DNA of 64,000 nt, taken from positions 114,222-178,221 of the forward strand of contig NZ_ANHY01000011.1 of NCBI RefSeq assembly GCF_000315795.1, written 5' to 3'. The position numbers and the translations under genes were made by a program. The notes beneath the pieces are model-generated. The model was not told the origin of the DNA. It made no database searches and worked only from the letters and a program-made list of their open reading frames with translations. Shown in pieces: positions 40,801 to 49,800 of the stretch; positions within the stretch are counted from its first letter, which is position 1, and each line of letters begins with the position of its first letter. Source of the DNA: Caenispirillum salinarum AK4. Its GTDB lineage: Bacteria; Pseudomonadota; Alphaproteobacteria; Rhodospirillales; Rhodospirillaceae.

Positions 40801-43800
40801 GATGGTCTTGTGGCGCGGCACGAGCCCCTGCGCACCCGCTTCCCCGAGGTGGCGGGCGCCGCCGTGCAGGTGATCGACCCGCCCGCGCGCCTGCCCCTGC
40901 CGGTCGAGGACGTGGCGGAGGAGATCCTTGACGAAGCGCTCGCCGCCGAGGCCGCCAAGCCCTTCGACCTAGCCGCCGGGCCGGTGATCCGGGCGCGGCT
41001 GCTGCGGCTGGCCGAGGACGACCACGTGCTGATGCTCACCCTGCATCACATCGTCTGCGACGGCTGGTCGCTGGCGGTGATGACGGACGAGATCGGCGCC
41101 CTCTACGCCGCCGCCCATGCCGGACGCACCGCCGCCCTGCCGCCGCTCGCCGTCCAGTACGCCGACTTCGCCGTCTGGCAGCGATCGTGGCTGGAGAGCG
41201 GAGAGGCCGCGCGGCAACTGGCGTGGTGGAAGGAGACGCTGGCCGGCGCGCCGCCGCTGCTGAGCCTGCCCACCGACCGCCCCCGTCCGCCGCGTCAGAG
41301 CTATCGCGGCGAGACGGTGCGCTTCCGCCTGCCCGCCGCCCTGCGCGCGCGGGTGGAGGCCGTCGCACGGGCCGAGGGCGCGACGCTGTTCATGGCCCTG
41401 CACGCCGCCTTCGCCGCCGTGCTCTCGCGCTGGGCCGGCGAGACGGACGTGGTCATCGGCACCCCCGTCGCCAACCGCACCCGCAGCGCGCTGGAGCCGC
41501 TGGTGGGCTTCTTCGTCAACAGCCTGGCGCTCCGCCTGGACACCTCCGGCGGCCCCGGTTTCCGGGCGCTGCTGGGCCGGGCGCGGGAGGCCGCACTCGG
41601 TGCCTACGCCCACCAGGACGTGCCCTTCGAGCAACTGGTGGAGGCGGTCAACCCGGAACGGTCGCTCGCCCACGCGCCGCTGTTCCAGGTGATGCTCATG
41701 GTGCAGACCGCCGGCCCCGGCCCGCTGCACCTGCCGGGCGTGACGGCCACGCCGGTGGAGCGGCCGTCGGGCACCGCCAAGTTCGACCTGACCCTGGCGC
41801 TCGCCGACGACGATACGGCCGCCGACGGCACCATGGCCGGCGAGATCGAATACGCCGCCGACCTGTTCGACGCCGCCACCATGGAGCGTCTGGCGTCCCA
41901 CGTCCTCGCCCTGCTGGACGCCGCCACCGCCGCCCCGGACCAGCCGGTGGACGCCGTGGCGCTCCTGACCGACGCCGACCGCGCCACCCTGGCGGCGTGG
42001 GAACACGGCAAGGCCCTGCCGGTGGCGCCCGAAACCCTGCACGGGCTGGTGCGGGCCCAGACCAACCGGCAGCCTCTGGCCCCGGCGCTGGTCACCGATG
42101 ACGGCGCGACCTGGAGCTATGCCGATCTCGACCGGCGCGCCAACCAGTGGGCACAGGTGCTTCGCGCCCGTGGTGCCCGGCCGGGCAGCTTCGTCGCGCT
42201 GTGCGTGCGGCGGAGCCCGGAGGTCGTCGCCGCCCTGCTCGGCATCCTCAAGGCGGGCGCGGCCTACGTGCCGCTCGACCCGGAATACCCAGTGGACCGT
42301 CTGGCCTTCATGCTGGAGGACAGCAAGGCCGCCGTGGTGGTGACGGAAACGGCGCTCGCCGACCGCCTGCCGAAGACCGATGCCCCGCTGGTGCTGCTGG
42401 ACGACAATGACAGCGTCGACCGGATGCCGGAGCTTCCGCCAAACGGGGACGTCACGCCCGACATGCCCTGCTACGCCATCTACACCTCGGGCTCCACCGG
42501 CCAGCCCAAGGGGGCGGTGAACACCCATGGCGGCGTGGCGCACTTCATCGCCTGGGCGCAGGATGCCTTCGCGGCCTCGCCCGGTGATGCGGTGATGCAC
42601 AAGACGCCGCTCACCTTCGACGCCTCGATCCTGGAACTGCTGTGGCCTCTGACCGCCGGCACCCGCGTGGTGCTGGCAGCTCCCGACGGCCACCGCGACC
42701 CGGCATACCTCGTGCGGCAGGCACGCGAGGCCGGGGTGACGGTGATGTACTTCGTGCCCTCCATGCTCGGCGTCTTCGTGGAAGAACCGGGGCTGGAGGA
42801 CCTGACAACCGTCCGCCGCATCGTCTGCGGCGGCGAGCAGATGCCCGCCGCCCTGCCCCGCGCCCTGTTCGCGCGGATGCCCGGCGTGGCGCTGTTCAAC
42901 AGCTACGGCCCCTCGGAAACCGCCATCGGCGTGACGGGGTTCGAGGTCCCGCGCGAGGACATCCCCGCCGTCATCCCCATCGGCCGCCCCACCGCCAACG
43001 TCCGCGCCCGCGTGCTCGACGCGCGGCTGGCACCCGTACCGCCGGGCGTGGCCGGGGAGCTGTGCATCGGCGGAGCCCAGGTCGGCCCCGGCTATCTGGA
43101 CCGGCCGGAGCTGACGGCGGCGGCCTTCGTGCGCGACCCCGAGGATGCGTCGCGCACCCTCTACCGCACCGGCGACCGCGTGCGCTGGCGCGGCGACGGA
43201 ACGCTGGAGTTCCTCGGCCGCCTGGACCACCAGGTGAAGATCCGGGGCCTGCGCGTGGAACTGGGCGAGATCGAGGCCGCATTGCGCGACCTGCCCGGCG
43301 TGCGCGACGCCGCGGTGCTGGAGCGGTCGGGTGCGCTGGTCGCCTACGTGGCCGGTGGACCGGAGCGGGCGGAGATGATCGCCGCCCTGTCCCGCCGCCT
43401 GCCCGACCACATGGTCCCGCGCGTGATCGTGGCGCTTGACGCCCTGCCGCTCATGCAGAACGGCAAGCTCGACCGCCGCGCCCTGCCCGAGCCCGACGCA
43501 AGCGCGCTGGGCAGCGGGGAAAGGGTGGCGCCGGAAGGGCCGGCGCAGCAGACCATCGCCGGCCTGTGGCGCGACCTGCTGGAGATCGACGACGTGGGCG
43601 CGACGGATGACTTCTTCGCGCTGGGCGGCCACTCGCTGCTCGCCATGCGGCTGGTGGCGCGCATCCGCGATGCGCTGGGGGTGGAGTTGCCCGTGCGCGC
43701 GGTGTTCGAGCATCCCACCGTCGCCGGGCTGGCGGCGGCGCTGGACATCGCCGCCCCCGCCGCCGCCACGGCACCCCCGCCGGTGCTGAAGGCCGCCGCC

Positions 43801-43890
43801 CCCGATGACCTTGAAGACCTGGACCTGGACGGCCTGTCCGACGAGGAGGTGGACCGCCTTCTCGCCGAGCTTGAGGACGATGATGCATGA
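28867..43890 (+). CDS. five-module NRPS starting with half a C domain
   Basis: 5007 aa. Residues 1-240 match only the C-terminal half of a condensation domain: the half carrying HHxxxDG is missing, so it is not catalytic. Module 1: A with 'TSGSTG' at ~384, code D-A-F-F-M-G-G-T-F (Val/Ile-like), PCP Ser772. Module 2: C 830-1250, A ~1422, code D-F-W-N-I-G-M-V-H (Thr), PCP Ser1813 in 'GGDSI'. Module 3: C 1866-2285 of the 'MTALQAGMVFH' (D-acceptor-like) type, A ~2443, code D-V-L-Y-L-G-G-V-C (no match known to me), PCP Ser2826. Module 4: C 2884-3300, A ~3482, code D-V-Q-F-V-A-Q-V-V (Pro-like), PCP Ser3873. Module 5: C 3934-4340, A ~4539, code D-A-L-Y-V-G-S-I-G (no match known to me), PCP Ser4923. 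All four full C domains keep HHxxxDG. The tail 'LSDEEVDRLLAELEDD' is a likely docking motif for protein 6, whose gene starts in a 4-nt ATGA overlap. Confidence 0.92.
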   Translation: MPDTRAPADTARLADQEFWSLRLRGAEPHPARDRRRASGTRETARIDLPADLADRLEAVTEGDAANIFALAATALAVVLHRWGAPAEAVIASAALHLDDEDEDAEGPVFLRLPLDPDQPLRDLVEQVQDAMDEAAAHQRAEPGDWLDPLRPAATWIGLRVPGLTADAPVLDTLDGLLSVEADGTAAFTHDTGLWPAPLAARLLTHWRAALTLLLTDGGRLLRDADTLDEAERRTVLEDFNATARTIPAASVPALFADTAAARPDAVAVADVTGTTLTYAELDAASDTLARGLVARGVAPGALVCVLVERSCALVTAMLAVLRAGAAYVPLDPAWPLERLKLVAEDAGDALILADRAVDGLAVVTTGDLTGDGALPSVEPDATAYVMYTSGSTGRPKGVVIPHHGIVRLVRESDFVDFGPEMVTLQAGSPAFDAATFEIWGPLLNGGKVVLAPVDQLMDTPTFGRILADHGVTAMFMTASWFNAVVDEDATVFAPVRQLMAGGERLSPRHVAAVRAANPGIEVVNGYGPTESTTFTCCHRVTDADADDVPLGPPIANTTCTIVDSLGRPCPVGVPGELLIGGLGLASGYHARPELTAERFIPDPFRDGGTLYRSGDVCRWREDGVVEYIGRRDDQVKLRGFRIELGEIEALLTEDPDVALATCLVRGDRLLAWIVPDAAASDPQALADRQTARLETRLPAPMRPSAITPLPRLPLTANGKVDRAALPDPKAAAVPVTPPRTPAEKALVALFEAFLGTAPLGIEADFLALGGHSLKAAALIAKARRDHGLALSLADLFAARTPEALAARLGETAASAPPAIAPRDAANDPPPLSFAQARLWVLDRLEGPRATYNMPGALRLSGPLDEPALRAALTDLVARHETLRTTFGDDPVQLIQPPAPVPLEVIDCPLADLETEAAAHAARPFSLSAGEAPFRAVLLRASPTEHVLVVVLHHICGDGWSVGVLVRELGALYEAHTTGSAADLPALPVSYADYAVWQRDWLAAGEMDRQLAWWRDALAGAPALSGPPTDHARPATFSGRGAAHRFRLSQSGLSALTRETGATSAMVRLAAWAALVGRLGRLDEVVIGTPVAGRPEGTEELVGFLVNMLPIRVDLSDDPDIRTLVGRVREAMLDAMAHQDLPFEKLVDALAPERDLSHAPVFQVVFAHDVLSTETPLGLPGLAGGALELPVHTSKYDVTLDVRETADGLDAALEYATDLFDPATIARMATMLGRVLDTFADAPATAVSRIPLLDRAEEKALLAQGAATADAAADTTLGALFAAQAARRPDAVAVTCEGERLTYAELDARANRLARRLIAEGVGPETRVALCLDRSLDMIAAVLAVVKAGGAYVPLDPAYPADRIRYTVEDCGASVVLTHGPAAHALEGMDGLTRILADAPDLADEDPSPVPERAAPDGLLYVIYTSGSTGRPKGVEITHANVVRLFSATDHWFGFDERDVWTLFHSYAFDFSVWEMWGALLHGGRLVVVPWMTSRAPDAFHALVRDEKVTVLNQTPSAFRPFIQADAAAGGALSLRLVIFGGEALELNALAPWFDRHGDETPLLVNMYGITETTVHVTYRLIRRADLAHGASVIGRPIPDLSLHVLDAHLHPVPVGVPGELCVGGAGLARGYLGREALTAERFVPDPFTGAGRLYRSGDLARRLADGDIEYLGRIDHQVKVRGFRIELGEIEAALTARPEVREAVVLVREAGGVKSLAAWIVAPGCDVTDLRRRLGARLPDYMVPAAIVPMDALPLTPNGKLDRRALPEPEADTTAYAAPRGPEETVLADAFAEVLGVERIGRDDGFFARGGDSIRAIQVITQARAKGLEIELATLFRHPTPAGLAAAIGAAPAPAAAVEVLDDRRYPMTALQAGMVFHAQMERDGAVYHDVFSADLACAFDAKALDAAVQAACARHPVLLTAFPAEGGVQVVADPGSVRVPVVVEDICALSEAEQGAAVVAAMEADKARPFDLSAAPLWRVTAQVRGADRVSLTVGFHHAILDGWSFATLLTEVLGEMLGTAPPPAPRASMARFVALEQAAIADPASLTHWRATLDGATATTLPATGDTATPGAARHDVPLPPALVAGLEQAAEAAGAPLKTLLLTAHAVAMGLWGGTCDVVTGMVANGRPEEADGERALGLFLNTLPLRLDTAGGTWLDLIRRTHAAEQAALPFRRHPLADIQQRAANGATLIHSAFNYVHFHVYGTVLDGGEGLAVEAVRHWERTGLPLTATFARSPRDGGLSLSLGFETGVLSAETVADIAETYRAILARMAEAPGEDTAGAVLLPEAHRAALKPLEHAPAPAAGTLLTLVEAQAAALGDAMAVEDALSWRALDRHANALAHRLRALGVERDGVVGVCLRPSPLLPVALLAVLKAGGAWLPLDPDHPPARRAALLKDAGALAVIGEGLGDLPVIPADAILAEEADARPEVDTDPEALAYVIYTSGSTGRPKGVAVPHRAIVNTLGAYHALTPEDRVSLTTRPTFDVSVLEIFSALAGGARLYLPDAETIRDPAAHAAYLSGHGITCTYLHPALVGPVGAVLGGTSLRKLLIGVEAIRWRDIAWALEAGIAVLNGYGPTETAVCCTFHRVEAPADAPDAILPIGRPLPGMRAHVVDAALRPVPLGAPGELVVAGPGIARGYLGDPAAEAGRFIDDPDGRPGIRAYRTGDRVRWRADGVLEFLGRADHQVKIRGHRVEPAEVAAALSALADVREAHVVALSDAAGAPALVGYAASDTEPEALAEALRDRLPAYMIPSTILVLDALPRTANGKVDTSALPPPAWREAVYEPPAGPAETAVADAFAAVLGRERIGRHDDFFALGGHSLLATRVAARLRDALGLDLPLKALFEAPTPRLLAVRLSGGAVARDGLPPLTRRLEAGPAPLSFAQSRLWFLDQMEGASAVYNMPLALELVGTLDARALGDALTDVLSRHEALRTAIILGEDGRTPVQDIRPADPLRLAVETITADALDAVAAEEAAAPFDLSAAPMLRARLLRLAEDRHVLLLTLHHIAADGWSLGVLVRDLGGCYAARLENRAAALPDLPVQYGDYAAWQRSALTATVLDAQVAHWRETLAGAPPLLPLPTDHPRPAVQTFRGRTEERPLPKAAVTAAQDLAETTGATPFMVHLAAFSILLARLSGEADVVVGTPVANRGRAEVEDLIGFFVNTLPLRVTLDEAESVEALVARVKETALAAFANQDVPFEQLVEALKPERSLAHAPLFQVLFVMQTQDIAPLDLPGLTAKPLPQEITTAKFDLTLSLREDETGALVAAWEYNADLFEAETIRRLASLHAAVLEAAGAAPEARALSLPPASDMQAAALLNGMGADLPLSDTETLAHMVARAAERAPHAVAVEMDGDRLTYADLTDRAARLAGVLAAQGVGRNALVGLCLPRGLDQVTAVLAALWAGAGTMPLDPAYPADRLAFMVEDSGAAVLLTTQSLRDRLPQTGAPVLCLDQPWPDANPAPLPEGGPDRLGYVLYTSGSTGTPKGVVMGQRALVNLIRWQLAEARDPAARTLQYAALSFDVSFQEMLSTLAGGGTLVLVDEDTRRDPDALLRVLDEGQVQRLFLPFVALNALAEAAARTGRVPGALAEVVTAGEQLVCSDAVKGFFRALPGAVLVNQYGPTETHVVTAHTLAGDADAWPLLPPIGTAVANAQISLRAPDLSLVPPGLPGELCVAGVPLADGYHNRADLTAERFVTASDGTRLYRTGDLARWRNDGTLAYLGRADAQVKIRGHRIEPGEVEAALSAHPSVREAVVIARKDRPGDKALVAYVTGADAPVADLKAWLRGRLPPFMVPSAIVALDALPRTPSGKADRRALPAPDLSAEETAHAAPVTPTEDILAGIWADVLGRDRVGREDGFFDLGGHSLLATRVTARLRDLFGVEVPVRTVFEAPVLKDLARRVDGLRAEALDANAPPLVPADRDAACPPPLSPAQQRLWFLAQLEGPSSTYSMPLALRLKGALDGQALQAALDGLVARHEPLRTRFPEVAGAAVQVIDPPARLPLPVEDVAEEILDEALAAEAAKPFDLAAGPVIRARLLRLAEDDHVLMLTLHHIVCDGWSLAVMTDEIGALYAAAHAGRTAALPPLAVQYADFAVWQRSWLESGEAARQLAWWKETLAGAPPLLSLPTDRPRPPRQSYRGETVRFRLPAALRARVEAVARAEGATLFMALHAAFAAVLSRWAGETDVVIGTPVANRTRSALEPLVGFFVNSLALRLDTSGGPGFRALLGRAREAALGAYAHQDVPFEQLVEAVNPERSLAHAPLFQVMLMVQTAGPGPLHLPGVTATPVERPSGTAKFDLTLALADDDTAADGTMAGEIEYAADLFDAATMERLASHVLALLDAATAAPDQPVDAVALLTDADRATLAAWEHGKALPVAPETLHGLVRAQTNRQPLAPALVTDDGATWSYADLDRRANQWAQVLRARGARPGSFVALCVRRSPEVVAALLGILKAGAAYVPLDPEYPVDRLAFMLEDSKAAVVVTETALADRLPKTDAPLVLLDDNDSVDRMPELPPNGDVTPDMPCYAIYTSGSTGQPKGAVNTHGGVAHFIAWAQDAFAASPGDAVMHKTPLTFDASILELLWPLTAGTRVVLAAPDGHRDPAYLVRQAREAGVTVMYFVPSMLGVFVEEPGLEDLTTVRRIVCGGEQMPAALPRALFARMPGVALFNSYGPSETAIGVTGFEVPREDIPAVIPIGRPTANVRARVLDARLAPVPPGVAGELCIGGAQVGPGYLDRPELTAAAFVRDPEDASRTLYRTGDRVRWRGDGTLEFLGRLDHQVKIRGLRVELGEIEAALRDLPGVRDAAVLERSGALVAYVAGGPERAEMIAALSRRLPDHMVPRVIVALDALPLMQNGKLDRRALPEPDASALGSGERVAPEGPAQQTIAGLWRDLLEIDDVGATDDFFALGGHSLLAMRLVARIRDALGVELPVRAVFEHPTVAGLAAALDIAAPAAATAPPPVLKAAAPDDLEDLDLDGLSDEEVDRLLAELEDDDA

Positions 43891-46800
43891 GTGACGCTAC
43901 CCCCGCCCCCGCCACGGCCGCCGACAAGCGCGCCCTGCTGGCCGAAAAGCTCAAGCGTCGCAAGGCGGAGGGCAAGCGCGTGCCGCTGTCCTTCGCGCAG
44001 GAACGGCTGTGGGTGCTCGACCGGCTGGAGGGGGAGGCCGCCACCTACAACATGCCCGCCGTCCTGGACCTGCGGGGAGACCTGGACACCGCCGCCCTCG
44101 CCGCCGCCCTGACCGAGATCACCCGCCGGCACGAGGTGCTGCGCGGGCGATTCAAGTCGGTGGACGGGGAAGCACGGCACGTCATCCTGCCGCCGTCGGA
44201 CGTCGCGGTGCCGGTCACCGACGCCGCCGACGAGGCGGAGGCCGAGGCCCTGGCCCGCGCCGAGGCCGCCGCGCCCTTCGACCTGGACCGCGACCCGCCG
44301 CTGCGCGCCCGCCTGCTGCGGCTGGCGGCGGATCGGCACTGGCTGATGGTCACCCTGCACCACATCGCCGGCGACGGCTGGTCGACCGGCGTGCTGGTGC
44401 ATGAGTTGTCGGCCCTCTACACCGCCTTCCGCGAGGGGCGCGAAAGCCCGCTGCCGCCGCTCGCCCTGCAATACGCCGACGCCGCCCGGTGGCAGCGCGA
44501 GTGGCTGTCGGGCGAGACGCTGGCCGGGGAAGTCGACTGGTGGCGGAAGACGCTGGACGGCGCGCCCTCGCTGACGGCCCTGCCCACCGACCACCCCCGC
44601 CCGGCGGTGCAGAGCTTCAAGGGTTCGGCGCTGCCGCTCGCCATCCCGGCGGAGGTGCGCGCGGGCGTGGAGGCGCTGGCGAAGGCCGAGGGCGCCACGC
44701 CCTTCATGGTGCTGCTGGCCGCCTGGGCCGCCGTTCTGGCGCGCTACGGCGCGGCGGAGGAAGTGTGTGTCGGAACGCCGGTGGCCGGGCGGCCTCGGGC
44801 GGAGCTGGAGCCGCTGATCGGGTGCTTCGTCAACACCCTGGTGCTGCGCTGCCCCGGCGGGGCTGCGGCCGATTTCCGGGCGCATCTGAAGGCCGTGAAG
44901 GCGCTCGCGCTGGACGCCTTCGCCCACCAGGACCTGCCGTTCGAGAAGCTGGTGGACGCGCTGGACCTGGAGCGCACCTTGAGCCACAGCCCGCTGTTCC
45001 AGGTGATGTTCGTGTTGCAGAACACGCCGCGAAAGGCCCTGGACCTGCCGGGCCTGACACTGGAACCGCGCGCCTTCGACACCGGCACGGCCAAGTTCGA
45101 CCTGACGCTGGCCCTGGCGGAGGATCCCGACACCGGCGGCTATGCCGGCAGCCTGGAGTATGCCACCGACCTGTTCACGGCGGAGACGGCGGCGCGGCTT
45201 GCGTTCCACGTCGTCACCCTGCTGACGGCCGCCGTCGCGGCGCCGGACACGCCCGTCGCCCGCCTGCCGCTCATGCCCGATGCGGAGCGCGCTCTGGTGG
45301 TGGAGGGCTGGAACCAGACCGCCGCGCCCTGGCCGCGCGACAAGACGCTCGCCGACCTGCTGGCCGAGGCCGCCGCGCGGGTGCCGCGGGCCGAGGCCGT
45401 CGTGTCCGACCACGGTACGCTCACGTATGACGCCCTGCACCGCCGCGCGGCTCAACTGGCGCACCGGCTGCGGGCGCTGGGGGTGGCGGAGGAAACGCGG
45501 GTCGGGGTGTCCCTGCCGCGCACGCCCGACCTGATCGTCGCCCTTCTGGCCATCCACATGGCCGGCGGCGCCTATGTGCCGCTGGACCCGGCCTACCCCG
45601 CCGGGCGCGTGGCGCTGATGCTGGAGGACTCCGCCGCGCCCGTGGTGGTGACGACTTCCGCCGTGGCCGCCGGTCTTCTGAAGGACAGCCCCTCGACGCT
45701 CCTGCGCCTGGACAGCGAAGACCTCTCCGCCCTGCCCGACACGCCGCCGCCGGAGCTGGCCCGGCCGGAGGGGCTGGCCTATGTGCTCTATACCTCGGGC
45801 TCCACCGGACGGCCCAAGGGGGTTGCGATCGAGCATCGGGCGGCGGTGTGCTTCGTCGCCTGGGCGCTGGAGACCTTCGGGCGGGAGAAGCTGTCGGCGG
45901 TGCTGGGGGCGACCTCCATCTGCTTCGACCTGTCGGTGTTCGAGATTTTCGCGACCTTGGCCGCCGGCGGAACGCTCTATCTCGCCGACGACGCCCTGCA
46001 CCTGCAAACCCTGAAGGCCCGCGACCGGGTGCGGCTGGTCAACACCGTGCCGTCCGCCGTCGCCGCCCTGCTGGCCGACGGCGGCGGGCTGCCGGCGTCG
46101 GTGGAGGTGGTGAACCTGGCAGGCGAGCCCCTTCCCCGCAGCCTCGCCACCGCCCTTTATGAGTCCGGCGTGGCGGAGGTCTACGACCTCTACGGTCCCT
46201 CGGAGGACACCACCTATTCAACCTTCGAGATGGTCCCGCGCGAAGGCCCGGTGACCATCGGCCGTCCGCTCGCCAACACCCGCGCCTATGTGCTGGACGC
46301 CCTGGGGCAGCCGGTGCCCGTCGGCGTGCCGGGGGAGCTGTATCTGGCCTCCGACAGTCTGGCGCGCGGCTATCACGGGCGCGAAGACCTGACGGCGGAG
46401 CGCTTCCTGCCCTGCCCCTTCGGCGCGGGCGGGCGCATGTACCGCACCGGCGACCTGGTGCGCTGGCGCGGCGACGGGCGGTTGGACTACCTGGGGCGGC
46501 TTGACCATCAGGTGAAGGTGCGCGGCTTCCGCATCGAACTGGGCGAGATCGAGGAAGCCCTGCGCGCCCATGCCGATGTGGCGGAAACCGTCGTCACGGC
46601 GCCCGAGACCGCAAGCGGCGGACGGCGGCTGGTGGCCTATGTGGCGGGGCCGGCGGTGCCCGATGCGGCGGCGCTTCGCGCCCATCTGGCCCGCACGCTG
46701 CCCGACCACATGATCCCCGGCGTCTTCGTCACGCTCCCCCGCCTGCCGCAGACGCCCAACGGCAAGGTCGACCGCAAGGCCCTGCCCGAGCCGGACGCCG

Positions 46801-49800
46801 AGGCGCCGGCGCAAGGAGCCGGCCATGTGGCCCCGCGCACCGAGGCGGAACAGGCCCTGGCGGCCATCTGGGCGGAGGTCCTGGACCGGCCCGCCGTCGG
46901 CGTGACCGACAACTTCTTCGAGCTGGGCGGGGATTCCATCGTGTCGCTGCGCATCGTCGCCAAGGCGCGCACCGCCGGTCTGACGCTGACGCCGCGCCAA
47001 GTCTTCCAGCACCAGACCATCGCCGAACTGGCCGCCGCCGCTTCCACCAATGCCGCGCCGGAGGCCACCCGCGCGGCGGCGGCGGGAACCGTGCCGGGCA
47101 CCCCCATCCAACGCTGGCTGCTGGACCGGCCGGGGCCGCTGGGACACTTCAACCAGTCGGTCCTGCTGAGCCTGCCGCCGAAGACCGACCCCGCCCACCT
47201 CGGCCGCCTGCTGGCGCGGCTGGTGGAGCATCACGAGGCCCTGCGCCTGGGCTTCCGCAAGACGGCCGAAGGCTGGGCGCAGACTCATCACCCGGCGCCG
47301 GCCACGGTGGACGTGCGGGTGGCGGAGACCGACGACATTCCCGCCGAGGCCGCCCGCGCCAAGGTGTTCGAAAACCTGGACGCGCCGCCGCTTTTGCGCG
47401 CGGTCTGGTTCCCGCGCTCCGGCCGGCTGCTGCTGACAATCCATCACTTGGTGGTGGATGCGGTGTCCTGGCGCGTGCTGCTGGAGGATTTCGCGACCCT
47501 GCTGACGGGCGGGACGCTGCCGCCGCGCACGGCCTCCTTCCAGGCCTGGGCGACGGCGCTGACGGCGGTGGATGCCTCCGCCGAGCTTCCCTATTGGACG
47601 CAGGCGCTGGAGGCCGTCGCGCCCCTGCCGCTGGAGGGCCCGGCGGAGGGGCCGACGGTGGTGACAGAAGCCGCGCTGGAAGACGCCCTGCCGCCTGCCG
47701 TCCGCGTGCCCGACCTGCTGCTGGCCGCACTCGGCCGGGTGCTGGGGCGGCGGCTCTCGCGCACGGCCGTCACGGTGGCGGTGGAAGGCCACGGCCGCGA
47801 CGCCGCCCCGGCCGAGGCGCTGGATGTCTCCCGCACGGTCGGATGGTTCACCAGCCTCTACCCGCTGCGCCTGCCCGCCGATCCCGCCGCCGCGCCGGTG
47901 GACGCGCTGAAGGCCGTCGCCCAGGCGGCGCGCACGGTGCCCGGCGCCGGGGCCGGCTTCGGCCTGCTGCGAGAACGGGTGACGGGGCGGGAGCCGGACG
48001 TGCTGGTCAACTACCTGGGCCGGCTGGACGGCGCCCTGCCGCCCGGCGCGCCCTTCGCCCTAGCCGACGAGGACCACGGGCCCGACCGCGCATCCGCCAT
48101 GCACCGCCCGCACGCCCTGGAACTGGATGCGGCGGTGGCCGACGGCGCCCTTCGGCTGCGCTTCACGCACCAGCCATCGGCCCTGTCCGTCGCGACGGTG
48201 GAGGCCCTGGCGGCCGAGGTGGTGGCGGAGCTTCGCGCGCTCGCCGAGGCCGCGACAGGCGCCGACCTGACCATCCCCGCCGACCTGCCGCTGGCGGGCC
48301 TCGATCAGCTGATGCTCGACGCCCTAACCGCCCGCTTCGGTCCGCTGGCCGATGCCTGGCCGCTCACGCCCATGCAGGCGGGCATGGCCTATGAGACGGC
48401 GCTGGCCGAGACGGGCGGCGTCTATGTCCAGCAATCGGTGCTGACCCTGTCGAACCTGGACCCCGCCGCCTTCCGCCGCGCGTGGGAGGCGCTGGTGGAC
48501 CGTCACCCGATCCTGCGCGGGGCCGTGGTGACCGACGGCGTGCCCCGGCCGCTCATGGTGGTGCCGCGCGGTGCGGCCCTGCCGTGGCGGGAGGAAGACT
48601 GGCGCACCCGCTCAGCCGCCGAGCAGGCCCGCGCGCTCGACCAGCTCCAGGCCGCCGACCGCGCCGCGGGCTTCGACCTGGCGCGGCCGCCGCTCATCCG
48701 CTGCGTGCTGGCGCGGCTGGCGGACGACCGCTGGGCCTTTCTGGTCAGCCGCCATCACGTGATCCTGGACGGCTGGTCGCTGCCCATCCTGCTGGCGGAG
48801 GTGGGCGCCGATTACGCCGCCCTGCGCGCCGGCCGCCCGACGGCGCCCGCGCCCGCGACCTCCTTCCGCGACCATGCCGCCCGTCTGGCGGCGCGCGATC
48901 CGGCGGCGGATGAGACCTTCTGGCGCGATGCCCTGACCGGCCTGCCGAGCCCCACCCCGCTGCCTTGGGCGGAGCCCGCGGGCGGCCGGGGCGCCGGCGA
49001 GAGCGTTCTGCGCCTGTCGCCCGCATCCTCGGCGGCGCTGGCCGCACTGGCGCGGTGGCTGCGGGTGACGCCGTCTGTCCTGGTGCAAGGCGCTTGGGCG
49101 CTGCTGCTGGCGCGGCACGCGGGAACGGACGAGGCGGTCTATGGCCTTACCGTCTCGGGCCGCCCGGCGGACCTGCCGGGGGTGGACCGCATGGTGGGCC
49201 TGTTCATCAACACCCTGCCCCTGCGCGTGGCGGTGGACGAGGACACGACGCTCGCCGCCTGGCTCACTGCGCTGCGCGATGCCGCCCAGGCCGCGGAGGA
49301 ACACGGGCAGGTGGCGCTCGCCGACCTTCAGGCCTGGGCCGGTCACCCCGGCCGGGCGCTGTTCGAGAGCGCGGTGGTGTTCGAAAACTACCCCGACGCC
49401 ACCGCCGCCGATACCGACGACGGCTTGCGGGTGGAGTCCGCGACCACGGCAGAGGAAACGAGCCTGCCGCTGACGCTGGCCGTGGTGCCCGGCGAGGCCA
49501 TGGCGCTGCATCTGTCCTGGCGCCGCGACCGCTTCGACGCCGCCACCGCCGACCGCCTGCTGGCGCAGATGGACACGCTGCTGACCGCCTTCGCCGCCGC
49601 CGACGGCTCCGAGCCCCTGGCCGCCCTGCCGCTGATGCCGGACGTGGAGTGCTCAGCGCTCGACACCTGGGCCAAGGGGGCGGAGGCGCCGGTCCCGGCG
49701 GCGACGGTGCTGGAGATGATCGGCCGGTGGACGGCGGACACACCCGATGCACCGGCGGTCCGCTGGTGGGACGGCGGCGCGCTCTCCTTCGCCGAATTGG